DNA from: Spirosoma utsteinense
Lineage (GTDB): Bacteria > Bacteroidota > Bacteroidia > Cytophagales > Spirosomataceae
Assembly (NCBI RefSeq): GCF_014282275.1
Contig: NZ_VFIA01000006.1
Span: 186,001 to 250,000, forward strand
DNA length: 64,000 bases
Reading direction: 5' to 3'
Shown here: positions 25,434 to 33,660 of the stretch, piece by piece
Position numbering within the stretch: position 1 is the first letter of the stretch
Layout: each line of letters opens with the position of its first letter
Made by a program: the position numbers and the translations under genes
Notes under the pieces: model-generated
What the model was told of the DNA's origin: nothing
Seen by the model: only the letters and a program-made list of their open reading frames with translations
Databases searched by the model: none

Positions 25434-26153
25434 ATGTCTATCGTTACTGTCACCGCTTTTCGTTACAAGCCATTAGCCCGCTTTCGGGCCTTTGCCAACA
25501 TGGGTCGTGTGCTTATGCAACCTATCAGGGAGGAGGGGTTGCGGTTCAGCAAACTAATGGGCAGCGGTATTAATTTCGGTCTGGTTCCAGACCTCTCGAC
25601 CTATGTATTTCTGGGCGTGTGGGAAACAGATGCGGCTGCAAACGCCTTTATCCATACCAGTACTTACCAACAACTGAGTCAGGGTACTTACCAAACCGGC
25701 ACGCTGCACCTGGAACCTCAACGGGCTCATGGTCTTTGGGATGGCCGGAATCCGTTTGATGATAGCTGGGACCGGGTTGACCGCCCGGCACCGAAAATGT
25801 CGGAAAATAGCCCGGTTGCTGTCCTTACCCGAGCTACTATCCGCACGCAGGCGCTACCCGATTTCTGGCGGCACGTGCCCCAGGCCCGCCAACGACTGAC
25901 CGATCATGCCGATGACCTTTTGTTTGGTATCGGGGTAGGAGAAGTACCGGTCGTGCAACAGTGTACGATCAGCGTTTGGCGCAGTCCGGCGGCTGTTGAC
26001 CGATACGCGTACCGGCAGAGTGGACACAAAGAAGTTGTGCGGCTTACTCGTGAACGCAAGTGGTATTCTGAAGAATTGTTTGCCCGCTTTAGTGTGCTAC
26101 GAGCCGAGGGATTGCTATTTGCCCCTGTTCAAGCGCTTATCTCGTCAATCTAA
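25434..26153 (+). CDS. Spheroidene monooxygenase (CrtA)-like protein
   Basis: 239 residues, cytosolic. The overall pattern follows CrtA of purple bacteria: an N-terminal VTAFRYKPLARFRAFANMG segment, FSKLMGSGINFGLVPDLSTY, and a central PVAVLTRATIRTQALPDFWR. The second half has LLFGIGVGEVPVVQQCTISV and KWYSEELFARFSVL. CrtA inserts a keto group at C-2 of spheroidene; Bacteroidota homologues have been associated with 2-hydroxylation or ketolation of monocyclic carotenoids such as flexixanthin-type pigments. No other carotenoid gene is nearby, so the substrate here is inferred only from family. Two ferredoxin-like alpha/beta halves are suggested by the repeated FW...GxG pattern. Confidence 0.75.
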   Translation: MSIVTVTAFRYKPLARFRAFANMGRVLMQPIREEGLRFSKLMGSGINFGLVPDLSTYVFLGVWETDAAANAFIHTSTYQQLSQGTYQTGTLHLEPQRAHGLWDGRNPFDDSWDRVDRPAPKMSENSPVAVLTRATIRTQALPDFWRHVPQARQRLTDHADDLLFGIGVGEVPVVQQCTISVWRSPAAVDRYAYRQSGHKEVVRLTRERKWYSEELFARFSVLRAEGLLFAPVQALISSI

Positions 26154-26165
26154 CCTCGTTTTCGC

Positions 26166-26196
26166 TTGTATTCCAATGGGGAAAATTGTTATTTTG
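26166..26196 (+). promoter_or_regulatory. Candidate promoter for the PpiD-like gene
   Basis: TTG at 26166-26168, then after 21 bp TATTTTG at 26190-26196, one base short of TAnnTTTG. The start codon is at 26224. Confidence 0.4.
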
Positions 26197-26223
26197 CGGG
26201 CTAAAATGTACGAATAAAGCGAA

Positions 26224-28338
26224 ATGTCTGTCATTAATAAGATCAGAGAACGTTCAGGACTGGCCGTAGGCGTTATTGCCGTCAGTTTGATTCTGTTCAT
26301 AGTGGGTGGAGATCTGCTCGGCGGACGTAGTCTGCTGTTTGGCGGAGATCAACAGAAGATCGGCGAAATCGCCGGCAAATCCATTGCTTATCCGGATTTC
26401 AACGCCAAAGTGGATGAACTCCGGGCGCAGTTTGAACAGCAAAGTGGTCGCGCACCGGCTGAGCAGGACCTCACTCAAATACGGGAACAGGCCTGGAACC
26501 AGATGTTGTTCGAAATTGCCTATCAGGAGCAATTTGATAAGCTGGGTCTGAAAGTATCGCCCGAAGAACTCGTCGATATGGTGCAGGGCAATAACATCAG
26601 CCCCGCTGTTCGGCAGGCATTCACGAACCCTCAAACGGGTGTGTTCGACAAAAGCGGGATCATCAGCTACCTTAAAGGGTTGAAGAACCTGCCCCCACAG
26701 CAACAACAAGCCTGGGCCAGCTTCGAGAAGAACCTGGCTTCTGACCGGTTGCGGGAGAAATACGAAGGCCTGATGCGCCTTTCGGTGTTTGCAACAACGG
26801 CTGAAGCGCAAAAGGAGTACCAGGCGCAGAATACAAAAGCCGATGTCAAATTCCTGTTCGTCCCCTACTACGCGATCAATGATACGACAATAAAAGTAAC
26901 GGACTCCCAATTGCAGGACTACCTCGGTAAGCACAAAGATGCTTATCCGGGTACAGATAGTCGTTCCATCCAGTACGTAACGTTCTCGGTAGCGCCGTCG
27001 AAAGAGGACAGTGCTACGCTTTACAACGAGATCAAAACACTGGCCCGGGGCCTGGGTGCTGCTCAAAACGATTCTACGTTTGCCCAGCAGAACAGCGACG
27101 TTCGGGTACCGCTCTACCTGACCGCTGGTGAAATGCCTGAACAACTCCGCGCGTCTATTCCTACCTTCTCGCCGGGTGGTATTTATGGGCCTTTCCGGGA
27201 AGGCAACACCTATTTCATCTATAAATACGGTGGCACAAAGAAGGACACCAGCTTTACGGCCCGTGCCAGTCACATTCTGATTCAGCCAACAGCCAAGACC
27301 GATTCGGCAAAAGCCGATGCGCGTCGCCGGGCTGAAGCGATCCTGACCCAGATTCAGGGGGGTGCCAGCTTTGAAGCGCTGGCTCAAACGAACAGTGCCG
27401 ATGGGTCGGCCCAGAATGGCGGTGATCTTGGCTACTTCAAAAACAACGGCCAGATGGTGAAGCCCTTTGAGTCGGCTGTTTTTGCTGCAACGTCGGCGGG
27501 TCTGATTCCTCGCCTGGTAGAAACCGACTTCGGTTTCCACATCATTAAAGTGACCCAGCCTAAGACGAATATACTCTACCGGGTAGCTGCTATCGCTAAA
27601 ACGATTACGCCAAGTCAGATAACCCGCGACGAAGCACTTCGGAAGGCCGACCAGTTTGCGTCGGACGTGCGTACGAAAGAAGCATTCGACGCCAAGGTGA
27701 AAGAAGACAAATCACTGGTTATGGCTACTGCCGATCGTATTCCCGAAAGTGCTAATCAGATCAATGCCCTGACCGATGCACGGGCAGTCGTCCGGTGGGC
27801 GTTCGATGATAAAACGGACATGAATACGGTATCTGATCCTTTCGAAATTGGTGACCAATACGTAATTGCGGTGTTGACGGGTAAGACCGACAAAGACGAA
27901 GTTACAGTAGCCGACTATCGGAATGAATTAACGGCTAAAGTACGTAACCAGCTGAAAGGAGAGCAGATTGTTGCGAAGCTGGGTAATGCCAGCGGATCGC
28001 TCGAAGCATTGGCGCAGAAATATGGCGCGGGTGCCCTGGTCGAAACCGTCCCTGATGTAAACATGGCAACAGGATTCCTGCGCAGCGCAGGTGTCGATCC
28101 AACAGCCCTCGGTACCGCCTTCGGTCTGAAGCCCGGCAAACGCTCTAAACCCGTAGTGGGTGAAAGTGGTGTGCTGGTTCTGGAAACGACCCGGATCACA
28201 CCAGCCCCGGCCGTTGCTGACTACGCGATATACAAAACGCAGCTTCAACAGAACAATGCATCCCGGACAGGTTTCTACATCAACGAAGCCATCAAAGAGG
28301 CCGCTAAAGTAGAAGACCGCCGGGCCAAGTTCTATTAG
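26224..28338 (+). CDS. PpiD/SurA-type peptidyl-prolyl isomerase (membrane-anchored foldase)
   Basis: 704 residues. A single N-terminal membrane helix (about 14-32, LAVGVIAVSLILFIVGGDLL) anchors the protein, with the remainder periplasmic. The SurA-N-like chaperone region (about 50-200) includes NQMLFEIAYQEQFDKLGLKV. A parvulin-type rotamase domain sits at about 345-440: FTARASHILIQPTAKTDSAK, then NGGDLGYFKNNGQMVKPFES and DFGFHIIKVTQP. A second, degenerate parvulin-like region follows. The role is folding of newly exported outer-membrane and periplasmic proteins. It is monocistronic and ends at two consecutive hairpins. Confidence 0.92.
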   Translation: MSVINKIRERSGLAVGVIAVSLILFIVGGDLLGGRSLLFGGDQQKIGEIAGKSIAYPDFNAKVDELRAQFEQQSGRAPAEQDLTQIREQAWNQMLFEIAYQEQFDKLGLKVSPEELVDMVQGNNISPAVRQAFTNPQTGVFDKSGIISYLKGLKNLPPQQQQAWASFEKNLASDRLREKYEGLMRLSVFATTAEAQKEYQAQNTKADVKFLFVPYYAINDTTIKVTDSQLQDYLGKHKDAYPGTDSRSIQYVTFSVAPSKEDSATLYNEIKTLARGLGAAQNDSTFAQQNSDVRVPLYLTAGEMPEQLRASIPTFSPGGIYGPFREGNTYFIYKYGGTKKDTSFTARASHILIQPTAKTDSAKADARRRAEAILTQIQGGASFEALAQTNSADGSAQNGGDLGYFKNNGQMVKPFESAVFAATSAGLIPRLVETDFGFHIIKVTQPKTNILYRVAAIAKTITPSQITRDEALRKADQFASDVRTKEAFDAKVKEDKSLVMATADRIPESANQINALTDARAVVRWAFDDKTDMNTVSDPFEIGDQYVIAVLTGKTDKDEVTVADYRNELTAKVRNQLKGEQIVAKLGNASGSLEALAQKYGAGALVETVPDVNMATGFLRSAGVDPTALGTAFGLKPGKRSKPVVGESGVLVLETTRITPAPAVADYAIYKTQLQQNNASRTGFYINEAIKEAAKVEDRRAKFY

Positions 28339-28361
28339 TAGATCAAAAGTCCAGAACATAA

Positions 28362-28398
28362 AAAACGCCCGCTTTCAACATCTGGAAGCGGGCGTTTT
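28362..28398. terminator. Bidirectional terminator after the PpiD-like gene
   Basis: AAAACGCCCGCTT (28362-28374) pairs perfectly with AAGCGGGCGTTTT (28386-28398), leaving T-runs for both directions. It serves the PpiD-like gene and possibly rdgB. Confidence 0.85.
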
Positions 28399-28463
28399 GC
28401 GTACCACGGGCTTCAGTCCGTTTTTCTTTCAGTTACCCAGACGGGCTGAAGCCCGTGGTACGC
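28399..28463. repeat. REP-like palindrome of the CTTCAGTCCG type
   Basis: GCGTACCACGGGCTTCAGTC plus CGT (28399-28421) is complementary to 28441-28463 over 23 bp with one mismatch; the loop is 19 nt. It directly follows the terminator hairpin between convergent genes. A related palindrome occurs at 56204-56250. Confidence 0.75.
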
Positions 28464-28476
28464 TAACCCGTACAGG

Positions 28477-29058
28477 CTACATGATTACCTGCTCATCGAG
28501 GTAAGCGACCATTTTTGTTAACGCACGGGAACGGTGACTGATACCGTTTTTCTCCGCTGAGCTCATCTCGGCAAACGACCGGTCATGGCCATCGGGTACA
28601 AAAACGGGGTCGTACCCGAAACCCCCCGCGCCACGCGGCTCGGTAAGGATCTGCCCCTCAACGACGCCCTCGAACTGATGCTCAACGCCATGCAATAGAA
28701 GCGTAAAGACAGTCACGAACCGGGCGCGTCGATTGGTTTGCCCGGTCATGTTGGTCAATAAAGTCTGGATATTTTTCCCATGATCGCGGCTACCGGAGTA
28801 ATGGGCTGAGTCGACGCCGGGCTCGCCGTTGAGGGTCTCTACTTCCAGGCCTGAATCATCGGCGAAGCAGGAGACGCCGAAGTGTGTCCACACATATTCC
28901 GCTTTCTGTCGTGAGTTACCCGGTATCGTGCCCGAGGTTTCGGGCAACTCATCCGTGCAGCCGATATCACGTAGAGTTTTGAGTGTGAACGCATCGCCAA
29001 GTATGGCTGATACCTCCTCTAACTTGTGGGTATTGTTGGTGGCAAAGCAGAGTTCCAT
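28477..29058 (-). CDS. rdgB: Non-canonical purine NTP pyrophosphatase (RdgB/HAM1)
   Basis: Hydrolyses dITP, XTP and related deaminated purine nucleotides to monophosphates, keeping them out of DNA. The ATG at 29058 gives MELCFATNNTHKLEEVSAIL, the standard HAM1 start; the frame extends two codons to a GTG. Other signatures are CFADDSGLEVETLNGEPGV and SAHYSG, with the active-site Asp in the DDSGL block, and GGFGYDPVFVPDGHDRSFAE. Length 193 is normal. Cytosolic. A terminator separates it from the upstream FKBP gene. Confidence 0.95.
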   Translation of the reverse strand: MELCFATNNTHKLEEVSAILGDAFTLKTLRDIGCTDELPETSGTIPGNSRQKAEYVWTHFGVSCFADDSGLEVETLNGEPGVDSAHYSGSRDHGKNIQTLLTNMTGQTNRRARFVTVFTLLLHGVEHQFEGVVEGQILTEPRGAGGFGYDPVFVPDGHDRSFAEMSSAEKNGISHRSRALTKMVAYLDEQVIM

Positions 29059-29066
29059 AGGCACAA

Positions 29067-29105
29067 AAAAAAGCTGTTTCAGAGTTATAACGCCGAAACA
29101 GCTTC
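29067..29105 (-). terminator. Terminator of the first FKBP lipoprotein gene
   Basis: On the minus strand GAAGCTGTTTCGG pairs with TCTGAAACAGCTT around a short loop and is followed by a run of T (plus-strand A-run at 29065-29072). It lies between the FKBP stop (29123) and the rdgB start. Confidence 0.8.
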
Positions 29106-29122
29106 AAAAAGCCAGAGAAATA

Positions 29123-30016
29123 TTACTGGACTTTCACAATTTCGATTTCAAACAACAGGGGACTGTATGGCAAAATCGTTGCCCCAGAACCGGTAGCATC
29201 ATAACCCAGAGCCGATGGGAAAATGATCGTTGCTTTTTCGCCTGCTCTCAGGGTAGACAGCCCACTCTCCAATCCACCTACTACTTGTTTCTCCCCAATA
29301 CGTACCTGAAAGGTTCCAGCGGTATTGGCATCGAACTGAGTACCGCTCAGGAGTTTGCCAACATATTTTAGCGTCACTGTTTTTCCGGTTGTTATCGCTA
29401 CCGAGTCAGGCCGTGCCTGCGTTACGGCTACGCGCAGCCCCTCGGCGGTCTTCGTAGTGACATTGATTTTGTTCGTGCTGATATAACTCTCGATCTGTTG
29501 GTCTTCGGTTCGTACACTCACCACGCGTAGATCGTAGCGTACGGGGGAGTACTGGGGCAGCAACAGGGAGCCAACGCGGCCACCGTCGAGGTAAGCGGGC
29601 ACAAGAACGAATCCTTCTTCACCCTGCTTCAGTTTAAGTATACCGGCATAACGCCCCAACGTGATTCCGCGCGTGTTAAGCCCATTCAGGATGACGGTGG
29701 AGGGAACGTTGCCCGCTATGTCGGTGCTATCGACGATAACACCGTCCAGACGACGGGCCGTGTAATGGTAACGCACTTCATCACGTACGGCCGCCACCTG
29801 AGCACCGGGCACCGCTTTGGTTTGTATGAAATAGATACCCTCTTCCGTTTTTGTCGCGTTCAGGTTATTCTGCGTGATATACTGTTCGATTTCAGCTTCA
29901 TTCTCGCGTCTTTTCCGGTCGGTCAGTGCTTCGCCGGGCTGGGTACATGATCCCAGGAATAAAGACGTGGCCACTACGAGGGATGCCCCAAACGAGCAGG
30001 TCAGTTTACGATTCAT
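29123..30016 (-). CDS. FKBP-type peptidyl-prolyl isomerase lipoprotein, two FKBP-like domains
   Basis: 297 residues from the ATG at 30016; an upstream ATG at 30037 would add seven residues before the signal. The lipobox LFLGSC has C24. The N-terminal FKBP-like half (about 55-165, EVRYHYTARRLDGVIVDSTD and GILKLKQGEEGFVLVPAYLD) lacks much of the canonical active site. The C-terminal half is canonical: VTLKYVGKLLSGTQFDANTA, VVGGLESGLSTLRAGEKATI and ILPYSPLLFEIEIVKVQ. It probably assists folding in the periplasm or at the inner leaflet of the outer membrane. The upstream gene is a paralogue with the same two-domain plan. Confidence 0.88.
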   Translation of the reverse strand: MNRKLTCSFGASLVVATSLFLGSCTQPGEALTDRKRRENEAEIEQYITQNNLNATKTEEGIYFIQTKAVPGAQVAAVRDEVRYHYTARRLDGVIVDSTDIAGNVPSTVILNGLNTRGITLGRYAGILKLKQGEEGFVLVPAYLDGGRVGSLLLPQYSPVRYDLRVVSVRTEDQQIESYISTNKINVTTKTAEGLRVAVTQARPDSVAITTGKTVTLKYVGKLLSGTQFDANTAGTFQVRIGEKQVVGGLESGLSTLRAGEKATIIFPSALGYDATGSGATILPYSPLLFEIEIVKVQ

Positions 30017-30120
30017 AATTTCGGTTGCGTGGCCCATCGGGACCAGTATGTACTAAGAACGAACAACAACAGGGTCTACGTTTGCAGGCTACTGGAATTG
30101 TTTAACCGGTTAACGAATCA

Positions 30121-30162
30121 AAATCCCGGAACGGTTCCTGTGAATAGGCCGCTCCGGGATTT
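30121..30162 (-). terminator. Hairpin terminator after the second FKBP gene
   Basis: AAATCCCGGAACGG (30121-30134) pairs with CCGCTCCGGGATTT (30149-30162) with one mismatch. It lies downstream of the minus-strand FKBP gene ending at 30227. Confidence 0.7.
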
Positions 30163-30226
30163 GAATAAGTTCTACAAATGGTTTACCAGGGGTAACGCAT
30201 GCGCAGAACCCGTCGTAGAGTCAGAA

Positions 30227-31144
30227 TTACCGGCCTGGCTGCGGCATTCCTGGCTGGCCCATGTTAGGCTGACCTTTCTGGATGTCGAGCAGTTCGATAT
30301 CGAACAGTAATACCGAGTTCGGCGCGATACCCTGATTGCCGCGTGGACCGTAGGCCAGCGTCGAAGGGATAATAAGCGTGGCTTTTTCACCTTTGTGCAT
30401 TTTCATCACCCCTTCTTCCCAACCTGGAATGACCATGCCGACACCTACCTGGAACTGGGCAGGTTTGCCACCCGATTGCGGGTTAGTGCGGGAGCTGTCG
30501 AATACTTTACCGTCGAGCAGTTTACCGGTATAATGTACCTGCACCGCATCGCCCCGGTTTGGGGTTGGCCCTGCGCCGGGCTGCGTTACGACGTAGTAAA
30601 CGCCGGATTCGGTTTTCTGTACTTTACCCGTCAGCCCGTTTTTAGCTACGTAGTTCTCGATGATTTTCGAGTCGATGCCTTTCTGTTTTTCAAACTCAGC
30701 CGCCTGGGTTTTCTTGTATTCGTCTTCGGTTTGCACGTTGACTACTTTCACGGCGATACCAATGTCGGTACCCTTCACAACGCCCGGAGGCAGCGGTTGC
30801 ATAGCCCGGGTGAACAGCGAATCGGCACTGACGTAGAACGTAGCGCTATCTCCTTTACCCAACAGGGTCAGACCTTCTTCATACGAACCTTTGAAGGGAG
30901 GTACCTGTAACAGCATCTGAAATGGCGCTCCTTCTTTGTGCGTATCACGCAGGACCGAATCCTTGTTGTTCATCAGCGTCAGATGCAGCGTCATAATGTC
31001 GCCAACTTTACCCTTCCGGGTTCCTTCCGCCTGCTCGTGGATTTGGTACTTCAGGCCACTATCCGTTACCTGCACGCGGTTTTTACCGCAAGCCGCTGCA
31101 ACAGCGACGATCAGGGCGGCCTTCCCGAAATTTTTAAAAGACAT
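30227..31144 (-). CDS. FKBP-type peptidyl-prolyl isomerase lipoprotein
   Basis: 305 residues with a lipobox VAAAC (C19). The N-terminal FKBP-like region (about 30-140, GLKYQIHEQAEGTRKGKVGD then GSYEEGLTLLGKGDSATFYV) is degenerate, as in the neighbouring paralogue. The C-terminal domain (about 185-285) has the standard blocks GDAVQVHYTGKLLDGKVFDS, VIPGWEEGVMKMHKGEKATL and GIAPNSVLLFDIELLDI. The tail is Gly/Pro/Met-rich (GQPNMGQPGMPQPGR). It is exported, membrane-anchored and expected to catalyse proline isomerisation in envelope proteins. A terminator between the two FKBP genes suggests separate transcription. Confidence 0.9.
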   Translation of the reverse strand: MSFKNFGKAALIVAVAAACGKNRVQVTDSGLKYQIHEQAEGTRKGKVGDIMTLHLTLMNNKDSVLRDTHKEGAPFQMLLQVPPFKGSYEEGLTLLGKGDSATFYVSADSLFTRAMQPLPPGVVKGTDIGIAVKVVNVQTEDEYKKTQAAEFEKQKGIDSKIIENYVAKNGLTGKVQKTESGVYYVVTQPGAGPTPNRGDAVQVHYTGKLLDGKVFDSSRTNPQSGGKPAQFQVGVGMVIPGWEEGVMKMHKGEKATLIIPSTLAYGPRGNQGIAPNSVLLFDIELLDIQKGQPNMGQPGMPQPGR

Positions 31145-31252
31145 GAGAAATTACTGGTTTATACTAAAAATTAAGTTTGTACTAATGGGGCAATCTAAAC
31201 CCGTCGCCTGCTCAACCGATCTGTCTGTTCCAGTTGAGCCGGAAACCGTTGC

Positions 31253-32269
31253 TTACACGGTTTCCAGAAGTTGCTGTTGGTACTGAGGTAAGACAGATAA
31301 GAGTTTGCGCTCCGTATCGGCTAATGACAACTTGGACCGGCCACCGGCTGCATTCCGGTGACCACCACCGTTGAAGTGGGCATTGGTCAGTTCACGTACC
31401 GAAAAGTCGCTTACCGACCGGAACGACAACCGGATCTCTTCACCCCGGTCGATCAGAATAGCCGCAGCAACAACGCCTTCGATAGCCAGCGCATAATTGA
31501 CCATTCCTTCGGTGTCGCCGGTTTTGGAACGATAACGCTTCAGTTCGGCCTCCGTAAGCGTAATATAGGCGAATCGATATTCGGGTAATACCTTGAGTTT
31601 TTCGTTGAGTACGTAGCCCAGCAAGCGAAATTTGTCGAGCGATACGTTGTCGAAAATACGCCGGTGAATACGGCTGACATCTATGTGGAGGTCCAGCAAC
31701 TCGGCCGCCATCCGATGCACATCACCCGTGGTATTTGAGTGCCGGAACGAACCGGTGTCGGTCATTAATCCCGAATACAAACATTCGGCAATGGGTATGT
31801 CGACCAGATCTTTATCGCCCAGTAGCCCGATCAATCGATAAACCAGCTCAGCCGTAGCGGCCGCTTTGGGGTCCCAGAGAACCATATCGGCGAACGATTC
31901 GGGTTCCAGGTGATGATCGATCATGATCTTGCGGGCACGCGACTGCCGCACCATAGGGGCCAGTTCCTTAATCCGGTCCAGCGCCGAAAAATCGAGGCAG
32001 AAGATCAGGTCCGCTTCTTCCATTAGCTGGCTGACGGTTACCCGTACCTTCTCATCGAAGGCGATCACATCCTCATTACCCGCCATCCAGTGCAGGTTTT
32101 GCGAATAGTCTGTGGGCGTGACCACGGTTACATGATGGCCTTTCTTCCGGAGATATCCCGCCAGCCCCAGTGACGAGCCCATAGCGTCGGCATCGGGGTT
32201 TTGGTGGGTGGTAATCAGCACAGTTTGCGGGTGTCCGATAACCGCGCTAATTGCTTCAATGTCTTGCAT
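31253..32269 (-). CDS. DHH/DHHA1 phosphoesterase (NrnA-type oligoribonuclease / pAp phosphatase)
   Basis: 338 residues from the ATG at 32269; a TTG two codons upstream is in frame. The DHH domain contains TTHQNPDADAMGSSLGLAGY (the first metal-binding Asp pair), IFCLDFSALDRI, and the DHHLEPE signature. LMTDTGSFRHSNTTGDVHRM supplies a further Asp and His. The C-terminal DHHA1 domain ends with FNGGGHRNAAGG, the substrate-binding GGGH motif. Family members degrade short RNA oligomers and/or pAp. Cytosolic. It is transcribed divergently from ndk. Confidence 0.9.
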   Translation of the reverse strand: MQDIEAISAVIGHPQTVLITTHQNPDADAMGSSLGLAGYLRKKGHHVTVVTPTDYSQNLHWMAGNEDVIAFDEKVRVTVSQLMEEADLIFCLDFSALDRIKELAPMVRQSRARKIMIDHHLEPESFADMVLWDPKAAATAELVYRLIGLLGDKDLVDIPIAECLYSGLMTDTGSFRHSNTTGDVHRMAAELLDLHIDVSRIHRRIFDNVSLDKFRLLGYVLNEKLKVLPEYRFAYITLTEAELKRYRSKTGDTEGMVNYALAIEGVVAAAILIDRGEEIRLSFRSVSDFSVRELTNAHFNGGGHRNAAGGRSKLSLADTERKLLSVLPQYQQQLLETV

Positions 32270-32299
32270 ACTCAAGCGGCCGCAGCCTCAATCGAAACT

Positions 32300-32307
32300 C
32301 AAAAGTA
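32300..32307 (-). promoter_or_regulatory. -7 element for the DHH phosphoesterase gene
   Basis: On the minus strand the sequence reads TACTTTTG, a match to TAnnTTTG, 30 bp upstream of the ATG at 32269. No good -33 TTG is seen. Confidence 0.45.
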
Positions 32308-32364
32308 CGAATAATTCGGATAAGACTGACGGCCGGAGCGAGTGCGACATTGATTGAAAGTGCT

Positions 32365-32372
32365 TACCTTTG
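32365..32372 (+). promoter_or_regulatory. -7 element for ndk
   Basis: TACCTTTG matches the consensus and would start transcription near 32379, about 41 nt before the ndk ATG at 32420. The -33 element is not evident. Confidence 0.5.
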
Positions 32373-32419
32373 CGCCCGCTCTGGATAGGGCAAATAAAAT
32401 TTGGATACAATTACTTAGA

Positions 32420-32839
32420 ATGGCTACGAACCAAACGTTCACCATGATTAAGCCCGACGCCGTTGAGGCCGGGCATACCGGAGCAATTATCAAAATGATC
32501 GAAGAAGCGGGATTCCGCATCGTAGCGATCAAAAAGACGCAACTTACCCCCGAGCGGGCCGGTCAGTTTTATGCCGTTCACCGGGAGCGGCCTTTCTACA
32601 ACGATCTGCGGACGTACATGTCGTCGGGTACGATCGTGCCGATGATCCTGGAGAAAGAAAACGCCGTTGCGGATTTTCGCAAGCTGATCGGTGCTACCAA
32701 TCCTGCTCAGGCCGAGGAAGGTACAATCCGTAAACTGTATGCCAAGTCGATCGAAGCCAACGCTATTCATGGCTCTGACTCCGACGAGAATGCGCAGATC
32801 GAAGGCAACTTCTTCTTCGCCGGTACGGAACAGTATTAG
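32420..32839 (+). CDS. ndk: Nucleoside diphosphate kinase
   Basis: Transfers the gamma-phosphate from ATP to other NDPs through a phosphohistidine. The ATG at 32420 gives the standard start [20 protein letters not shown]; an in-frame ATG 66 bp upstream (32354) precedes the -7 element and is unlikely to be used. Length is 139 residues. The active-site His is H117 in [20 protein letters not shown], the NDK signature NxxHGSDS. Cytosolic housekeeping enzyme. It is convergent with nth across a long perfect-looking stem. Confidence 0.97.
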   Translation: MATNQTFTMIKPDAVEAGHTGAIIKMIEEAGFRIVAIKKTQLTPERAGQFYAVHRERPFYNDLRTYMSSGTIVPMILEKENAVADFRKLIGATNPAQAEEGTIRKLYAKSIEANAIHGSDSDENAQIEGNFFFAGTEQY

Positions 32840-32846
32840 AAAAGGA

Positions 32847-32944
32847 GTCGTAAGTCAGTAGGTCGTATTGGTCGTAAGTGGCTGACGCATGTATTGCTCG
32901 TGCGTCAGCCACTTACGACTAATACGACTTACTGACTTACGACT
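32847..32944. repeat. 43-bp inverted repeat containing the nth stop codon
   Basis: Left arm 32847-32889 starts GTCGTAAGTCAGTAGG and ends GTGGCTGACGCA. Right arm 32901-32943 is its reverse complement with two mismatches, both compatible with G-T pairing in RNA. The loop is 11 nt. The arms contain repeated GTCGTA motifs. The TAA stop of nth (32929-32931) and its last codons lie inside the right arm, and a T-run follows the stem. It probably terminates ndk and nth transcription. Confidence 0.85.
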
Positions 32945-33576
32945 TTTTCATAGTATTTACAAAACTCCCGCAGGTCACACACGTTGCATTTGGGCGTACG
33001 GGCGACGCATACGTAGCGACCGTGCAGAATGAGCCAGTGATGTGCTTTGGGGACGTGGTGTTTCGGGATGTGTGCCATGAGTGCTTTCTCCACCGCTAGC
33101 GGAGTTGTGGCCGTCAGGGGGGCCAGCCCCAACCGGTGCGATACGCGGAAAACGTGCGTGTCGACGGCCATTGTCGGTTCGTTATAGACGACCGATAGAA
33201 TAACATGCGCCGTTTTACGGCCAACCCCCGGTAACGTCTGAAGGGCTTCGACGGTAGCCGGAATTTCCCCCTCAAATCGTTCCATCAATGCCTTCGCCAT
33301 GCCTACCAGGTGTTTTGCCTTGTTGTTGGGATAGGATACACTGCGGATATAAGTAAACACCTCATCGGCCGATGCCGCTGCCAGCGATTCTGCTTCCGGA
33401 AAGCGGGCAAACAGGGCGGGCGTTATCTGGTTGATCCGTTTGTCTGTGCATTGGGCTGACAGAATTACGGCTACAAGCAGTTCGTAAGGATTCCCGAAGT
33501 TCAATTCGGTTTTTGGCTCGGGGTAGTGCTGGGTGAAGTAATCGATGAATCGCTGAAAGCGTTCTTTCTTAAGCAT
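32929..33576 (-). CDS. nth: Endonuclease III (DNA glycosylase/AP lyase)
   Basis: Removes oxidised pyrimidines and cleaves the abasic site in base excision repair. 215 residues from the ATG at 33576; the open frame extends six codons to a TTG. The helix-hairpin-helix is LQTLPGVGRKTAHVILS, with the catalytic Lys in the HhH, and the catalytic Asp is in TMAVDTHVFRVSHRL. The C-terminal [4Fe-4S] cluster loop C-X6-C-X2-C-X5-C is present (CVARTPKCNVCDLREFC). The last five residues (KVVSQ) are encoded inside the inverted repeat shared with ndk, so the C-terminus may have been set by the repeat. Confidence 0.95.
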   Translation of the reverse strand: MLKKERFQRFIDYFTQHYPEPKTELNFGNPYELLVAVILSAQCTDKRINQITPALFARFPEAESLAAASADEVFTYIRSVSYPNNKAKHLVGMAKALMERFEGEIPATVEALQTLPGVGRKTAHVILSVVYNEPTMAVDTHVFRVSHRLGLAPLTATTPLAVEKALMAHIPKHHVPKAHHWLILHGRYVCVARTPKCNVCDLREFCKYYEKVVSQ

Positions 33577-33660
33577 GGGTATATGACATGACAAATCATC
33601 CGATGAGTTTACTCATCGGATGACCGGATACAGTGGTACATAGCAATACCCGCCCGTTAG

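Noticed and set aside
26254-27540. Long open frame (428 codons) opposite the PpiD-like gene
   Set aside because: It lies antisense to a well-supported foldase gene and its translation shows no family motif; it is a shadow of biased codon use.
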